From Actinostola sp. cb2023 (taxonomy: Eukaryota; Cnidaria; Anthozoa; Actiniaria; Actinostolidae), in the NCBI GenBank assembly GCA_033675265.1, contig JAUJYZ010000011.1, positions 130,001-194,000 of the forward strand: a DNA stretch of 64,000 nucleotides, given 5' to 3'. The notes beneath the pieces are model-generated. The model saw nothing but the letters and a program-made list of their open reading frames with translations. It made no database searches and was not told where the DNA came from. The position numbers were made by a program, and so were the translations under genes. Each line of letters starts with the position of its first letter. The stretch's first letter is position 1. Below are positions 59,198 to 64,000 of the stretch, piece by piece.

Positions 59198-61476
59198 CCC
59201 AACCCAAAACGTTTCAAAGCGAATGAAGATGAAATGCGTAGCTTTCAACAACAAATCAGTAAGGTCTTGGAATCTGCCCCCAAGACAAAGATCCGCTGGA
59301 TCGACACCATGGACAATAAATGTCAGGGGAACCCCGAAGGAATTACAGCCCGACCTTTTGATATAAATCGCGTGGTTGCGTTTTCTGGTGGACTCGCTAC
59401 TCCGCCGATAGAAAGTCTGGCCTTCCGCGACCCCAAGACATTCGTTCCGGGGGAACTTCACGCTCACGCTGATGTTTGGGAGGAGATTGTCGGCCATGCC
59501 CCTTACGAGCAGGCTTTTGAAGTGCTTCATTGGATAAAACACAAGGTCTCCCTTAACGAGTATTTCCAACACTTTCGAGGTAGTTTCAGAGGGCAAAACT
59601 ACGACTCTGCCATCCCCCCAAGCATGATATTCTCCAACAACAAATCATGTGACGAATTTCAAGATTTCATAGACACAACCTTGATACAACGAGTAACAAA
59701 TGGAGCGATCACTCCCATAGGAAGAGTTGGAGAGGTTCAACCACCATATTTGGTAATGCCACTCACAGTAGAACCCTCTAAGCCGCGTCTTTGCCACGAC
59801 AATCGATTCCTAAACTACTTGTGGATGACTGATAAGCCTTTCCAATTAGATAATTTGTCCCATCTCCCCAGATACTTAACAAAGAATTCCTATCAGACAC
59901 TGTTAGATGACAAATCAGGCTATGACCACATACTGTTAGATGAAGCAAGTCGCACGTTCTTCGGGATTCAATGGAGGGATTGGTTTTTCGTCTCTAACAC
60001 TATACCCTTCGGGTGGAAACTGTCCGCCTACATCTATCACTCAACAGGCTTGGTTTGGTCCCATTTCCTCCGCTCCTTAGGAATCCCGTGTTCACTTTAT
60101 ATTGATGACAGGCATATTGGCCAATTATGTCACTCCAACCACATAAATGCAGGCAGAGAATCGATCCACCCCGACGAGGTTAATCTTCAAGCTGCAAAGG
60201 CTGCAGTGTTTATTGCAGCCTACACACTCCTTTGCCTCGGCTATACTCTGGGTTTAGCCAAATGCGTGCTCACCCCACAGAAACGCGTTCAATACCTAGG
60301 ATACATATGTGATACTGAACTAGAAGCGTTCTATTTGCCGGCGGGCAAAAAGGGAAAATTTCTAACCTTGGCAAAATCCATTTTATCTAAAAATCATGTC
60401 TCCCGGCACACCCTGCAGCGCCTTTCGGGAAAATGCATGTCCTTCAACCTGGCGATCCAAGATTGTAGATTGTTTACTAACGAAATCAATATGGCCATTG
60501 GGAAAGCGTCCAAGTCAACTAAGCCCATCCGCATCTCTCCTTCCCTCAGACAAGAAATCGAGCACTGGGTTCAGCCACGTGTCCTAGACAAAGTAGGCAA
60601 GTGGCGGGAAGAGAAACACTCCCAATTGGTCATCTATTCTGATGCATCGTCGTTCGCTTGGGGCGGTCTCTTTCCTGAAGGCAGTCTTGTCTCCTCCGAC
60701 TACTGGTGTTCCAACGAGAGAAACCTAGACATCACTTCAAAGGAAACAAAAGCCCTTACCAATTCCATCCTATCGTTCGAAGGGAAACTCCACGATGCTC
60801 GCGTGGATGCTTATGTCGATAATCAGTCTCTCGTCTACGCATGGCAGTCCCAGAGAGCAAGAACTAGCTGTTTCTCCAGGGTGCTAAAGGAACTTTACCA
60901 CACGGTTTTTGAACAGAATATCCGCCTTTCCATTATCCACCTGCCATCAGAAGAGAATCCCGCTGACCAGCCTTCTAGACGCATTTCCCGCGCCGACGCC
61001 AAGCTCTCTCCACAACTTTGGACCCATCTCCAATCCATGCCGGCTTTTGGCGGTCGCCACGGACACTCGTGCGACCTTATGGCCCTCGATTCAAACGCCC
61101 AACCAGACCGCAAGGGAGCTCCGCTTCCCATTTCACTCCTTACCCAACCCCGCTCTCCTCGGGTGTGGATTTTTTCGCTCAAGATTTCAGCCATCCCCAT
61201 TTCGACCGACAGCTGTACAACAACCCTTATGTTTTTCCCCCTATCCTCCTGATTGGTCCCACCATCAGGCACCTTCATCGCAACAACCTTCCCTGCACTG
61301 TAGTACTCTCCGATGTACGCCCAAGAAAGTATTGGTGGCCACTCATAAACCATTTGGCGACAACCTCCCTTAAGCTCGCCAACAAAGGAAGCACGCAAGC
61401 CATCCTTGTGCCGACAAAGCAAGGTTTTTCTGATTCCTTTTCTTTACCGTGGGACCTTTGGGCCTTCAAGATCTAG
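59198..61476 (+). CDS. Reverse transcriptase-RNase H ORF with one frameshift
   Basis: The ORF opens at a pyrimidine-rich acceptor (CTTCTCTCTAG, ending 59197) as PNPKRFKANEDEMRSF; the first ATG is at 59234. Numbered from that Met, the RT core has motif A LLDDKSGYDHILLDE (223-237) and the catalytic YIDD (289-292). RNase H has D470 (YSDAS), E504, D529 (VDNQS) and D578 (NPADQPSR). The frame stops at 61252. However, the conserved DIRS C-terminal segment (GVDFFAQDFSHPHFD...VFPPILLIG...WWPLI) continues in the next frame to a TAG at 61474. The break is a single missing base in the C run at 61127-61129. This copy probably makes a truncated RT. Confidence 0.88.
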
Positions 61477-61548
61477 TGCCATGCAGTTTTCACCATCCTA
61501 AGGAATTAAAGCAATCCCAACAGAGGGTTTTCTAACAATTACAATGTG

Positions 61549-61554
61549 AATAAA
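61549..61554 (+). terminator. Poly(A) signal after RT ORF
   Basis: AATAAA lies about 75 bp beyond the TAG at 61474 that ends the frameshifted RT frame, and before the recombinase acceptor at 61646. Confidence 0.5.
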
Positions 61555-61646
61555 AATACCTCCTTGTATAGTTACCGTTTTAGTTGTTGGTTTCTGCTTT
61601 TTCACAATGATTAACTGCCTGCCGTTTTCCCCCCACTCTCTTTCAG

Positions 61647-62933
61647 CCTCTTCTCGTGGTGCCTAAGCTGTACACTCCTTCCGTGGCTTGCCCTGCCTGT
61701 TCCTATCCAAATGATATGCAATTCCATTTTTGCCAGATGTGCGGGTACCAAAGGAAAAGCCTGAGACCACAAGTTCCCGCCACCGCACGCTTTCAGCTCG
61801 ACTTACCAGTCTTGGATGCCCGCCTATCGCAAATTGCCCATTTTTCAGCGTCTACCGCTTACTCGAAACAGAAATCATCCCTACAGAAAGAACTCGAATT
61901 TTTTCTGAGCTCACTGCCAGAACAAAAAGACATCTCCTCTGCGACACCACGTGATTTGTGCCGATTCCTTGCGTGGAAAGATGGGAAAGGGAAAACCCAG
62001 GTTCACCAGACAAACTGTAGGTTTCTGGGACAACATAAACATCGTCTTTGTGACTGTCCCATCCGCCTAGCATATGGAACTGTTGATTCCCTGATAGGGA
62101 AGTTACGAGCTATCTTCAACGAAGCAGATCGTAGAGGGGAATGGGACCCCAGGCTCTTATTCGGTAATCCCGCCACAGACCTCTCTCTGAAGAAGTACTT
62201 ACGAGTAATTACAGCTGAACAGCTTCAGGCGCGGGCCACTCCCAAGCAGGCTAATCCTTTCTTCGTGCACGACCTCCTTCGCCTTTGTAACTACATCGGC
62301 GAAAGAATGGCATTCCCAAACGTATCTCTACTAGACAAATTCGTGCACATGAGAGATCAAGCATATTTCAAAACCCTTATGTTCAGTGGAGATAGACCTG
62401 GCGATTTGGGACAAGTTAAAACGCAAGAAATAGTACGCTTCCCGAACAATGACGGTTTTCTTTTTAATCACACGTGGGGAAAAACGTTACGGGACGGGTC
62501 GTCGAATCTATTTGGTATCCGACGCAACAGCATACAAGAAATCTGCCCCGTCAAGGCGATTGAAGATTACCATAGGTTTGCAGAGAGCATTGGCATTTCG
62601 CTAAATAATGGTTTCCTTTTCCGGCCCACGACCCCAAATGGCGGCATAGCGAATAAGAGTTTCTCTTCTTCCGCAGCGGAATCGCGTCTTCATTTGTACC
62701 TCCGAGAATCTGGCCACCGCCAAGGAGGCGAAACTCTCCATGGCTTTCGAGCAGGCTGTGCAATTACCCTCGCACTAACAGGAAGTGACCTCCAGGATAT
62801 CATGTCTCACGTCGGCTGGAGACAAAAGAGTACGGCATCTTATTATATGCAGTTGTCGAAAGTCATGGCCCCACAGTCACCTGCAGCCAGACTCTCAGGG
62901 AATACAATAATAATCACAATCAATGGTTTATGA
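61647..62933 (+). CDS. Tyrosine recombinase with N-terminal zinc ribbon
   Basis: The ORF opens at acceptor CTCTCTTTCAG (ending 61646) as PLLVVPKLYTPS. There is no ATG between the preceding in-frame stop (61608) and the middle of the first domain, so the start must be supplied by splicing. Residues are counted from the GTG codon at 61656. CPAC (12-15) and CQMC (26-29) form a zinc ribbon. A basic CRFLGQHKHRLCDCP block follows (121-135). The recombinase catalytic residues are R247 (SGDRPGD), H362 and R365 (LHGFR), H385 (SHVGW) and Y396/Y397 (SYYMQL). All are present. It would join the circular cDNA to the target in DIRS-type integration. Confidence 0.88.
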   Translation, partial: PLLVVPKLYTPSVACPACSYPNDMQFHFCQMCGYQRKSLRPQVPATARFQLDLPVLDARLSQIAHFSASTAYSKQKSSLQKELEFFLSSLPEQKDISSATPRDLCRFLAWKDGKGKTQVHQTNCRFLGQHKHRLCDCPIRLAYGTVDSLIGKLRAIFNEADRRGEWDPRLLFGNPATDLSLKKYLRVITAEQLQARATPKQANPFFVHDLLRLCNYIGERMAFPNVSLLDKFVHMRDQAYFKTLMFSGDRPGDLGQVKTQEIVRFPNNDGFLFNHTWGKTLRDGSSNLFGIRRNSIQEICPVKAIEDYHRFAESIGISLNNGFLFRPTTPNGGIANKSFSSSAAESRLHLYLRESGHRQGGETLHGFRAGCAITLALTGSDLQDIMSHVGWRQKSTASYYMQLSKVMAPQSPAARLSGNTIIITINGL

Positions 62934-62938
62934 AACAT

Positions 62939-62944
62939 ATTAAA
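62939..62944 (+). terminator. Poly(A) signal after recombinase ORF
   Basis: ATTAAA, the common variant signal, starts 5 bp after the recombinase stop codon. Confidence 0.4.
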
Positions 62945-63163
62945 CAATGTACCTCCAGTAGTATAGGGATGCACTTGTAGAATGGGAGGAATACCCCCCT
63001 TTCCCCCTTTTTTTCGTTCCCTTTGTCCGCTTACATCGTCCTCCTCAATTCAAATCCCGAAACGCTTAGCAGTCGAACAGGGGATAGGGCATCCCCCTTT
63101 TTCTCGTCCATATCTCATTATATATTCGTGTGTATTGTAGGTATTTAAAATATAGTACTATTT

Positions 63164-64000
63164 CAGGAGCCCATAAGTAGGAGCGTCCATACGGTATTGG
63201 ATAGTGTCACAGCGTTTTCACAAGTGTGGTTATTTTTAGAACAGTTTTCCCGCGAATTTTGACCAATCAGAGAACGTTTCTGGTATGACGTATTTTTTGA
63301 ATTTTGATGAGATGACGGGTAAAATAAAGATGGCCTCCGATAGCGACAAAGAGTGTTCTTCAAGTGAAATAAACTACGAATCGTCTAGTGATAGTGAGAG
63401 CAGTATTGAGTCATTCGGTACAACAGAATCACTTGAAAGTGATAGTGGTGACGATTGTGCTTCTAAAGGCATCCAAAGCAAGTGCCGGTTCGAAGAACTC
63501 GAACACGAAGGGACCGACTGAGAAGCTGTTGTAGCGTGTGGATGCAAATAATTAGCCGAAGACTTTCAAATACATATTTTCGTCTAAACTATTTCGTCAG
63601 AAAGTGAATTCAATTTATTCTTGGATGTGGTTTAGTGGTATCTTGTAATTATCGTTGTGGAGTTTGAAGATTGACGACAAGGCTATTTAATAGCTGCTAT
63701 TCAAAAACAAATTCGCTGAAACTGCATGATGAGCGACAAGACGAGTGAATCAAATTACAAATAAGACTGGTGAAAGTAAGCGTATTTGTTGTGTCTTTTC
63801 TGTTACCTAAAATGACTTTTCTGATTTTTCATGTTGATTGACGGCAGCGAAAAACCAAATTACAAGCCAACTGCCTAAATAGACTATCGCTTTCAATGCA
63901 CCTTACTTGACTTGACTTTGACTTTCTAACGTTTCAGAGGCACAACGCTTCATAATACGTTTGTATTTCTCCGTGAGGTAAACACGCGTTCACATTATCT
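63164..64000 (+). mobile_element. CAGGAGCCC transposon family member, cut by window end
   Basis: It starts CAGGAGCCCATAAGTAGGAG after ACTATTT, the likely 7-bp target copy. From there to the window end it matches, inverted, the right part of 34684-37112 (except that the 35881 insertion is absent), including the acidic ORF and the block GAAGCGTTGTG-complement near 63945. The right end lies beyond the window. Confidence 0.75.
63285..63521 (+). CDS. Acidic serine-rich short ORF, second copy
   Basis: It is 78 residues and close to the minus-strand frame at 36740-37072. It shares the NFDEM-x-GKIKMASDSDKE start, the Ser/Glu/Asp run and SDSGDDCASKGIQSK, then diverges. Differences are mostly substitutions within an intact frame, which hints at past selection on the protein. 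Function unknown. Confidence 0.4.
   Translation: MTYFLNFDEMTGKIKMASDSDKECSSSEINYESSSDSESSIESFGTTESLESDSGDDCASKGIQSKCRFEELEHEGTD

Larger units (their letters stand above)
56839..62944 (+). mobile_element. DIRS-type tyrosine-recombinase retrotransposon
   Basis: The order is leader exon, gag with zinc knuckle, RT-RNase H, tyrosine recombinase, all on the plus strand. This is the DIRS/PAT/Ngaro class, which integrates with a recombinase instead of a DDE integrase. Coordinates run from the TATA box to the last poly(A) signal; the true ends (inverted repeats or split direct repeats) were not found. No methyltransferase or SGNH hydrolase ORF is seen. Only one frameshift breaks the ORFs, so the insertion is young. 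Confidence 0.85.

Noticed and set aside
59234..61252. Retroviral or Gypsy-type integrase expected after RT-RNase H
   Set aside because: No DDE integrase or chromodomain is present. The downstream ORF is a tyrosine recombinase, so this is a DIRS-class element and not an LTR retrovirus.
56500..63160. Split direct repeats or inverted termini of the DIRS element
   Set aside because: I compared the flanks and ORF spacers by eye and found no convincing repeated sequence, so the element ends are left open.

Overview
The window is AT-rich animal (metazoan) nuclear DNA. Genes have many small exons with GT-AG introns, and the space between them is filled with microsatellites, foldback elements and MITEs. 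The phylum cannot be named from the sequence alone. A cellular RNA-dependent RNA polymerase (RdRP) gene plus a DIRS-type tyrosine-recombinase retrotransposon fits a marine invertebrate such as a cnidarian, spiralian, hemichordate or amphioxus.

Layout: (1) 45-3834 holds the last five exons of an SLC6 sodium/chloride-coupled transporter, its introns swollen by CCAT and AGCAC arrays. (2) 4.1-41.5 kb is repeat territory: foldback MITEs, piggyBac-like TTAA elements, a foldback carrying a broken PIF1-type helicase exon, inverted repeats nested over about 8.7 kb, a tandem duplication, a 74-bp minisatellite, nested Helitron-like and 7-bp-TSD elements, and a two-exon PHD-finger mini-gene. (3) 41769-54667 holds 13 consecutive exons (1868 codons, 5' exons missing) of a eukaryotic RdRP with an intact DLDGD catalytic motif. 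Its C-terminal half contains a stretch resembling a non-canonical poly(A)/poly(U) polymerase (Cid12/Trf4 type). (4) 56839-62944 holds a young DIRS-type element with gag, RT-RNase H and tyrosine recombinase. (5) 63164 to the end is a truncated copy of the 7-bp-TSD transposon family.

Two systems stand out. First, the RdRP gene appears to join in one polypeptide the polymerase and nucleotidyltransferase activities that fission yeast (Rdp1-Cid12) and Tetrahymena (Rdr1-Rdn) bring together as separate subunits, although the nucleotidyltransferase-like part has lost acidic residues. Second, the retrotransposon looks built for alternative splicing. A single leader exon with a strong Kozak ATG ends in a phase-0 donor, and each of the three ORFs starts at a pyrimidine-rich phase-0 acceptor and is followed by its own poly(A) signal. 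The recombinase ORF has no ATG of its own upstream of its zinc-ribbon.

All exon boundaries were assigned by hand from splice consensus, reading-frame continuity and family similarity, with no transcript or database support.
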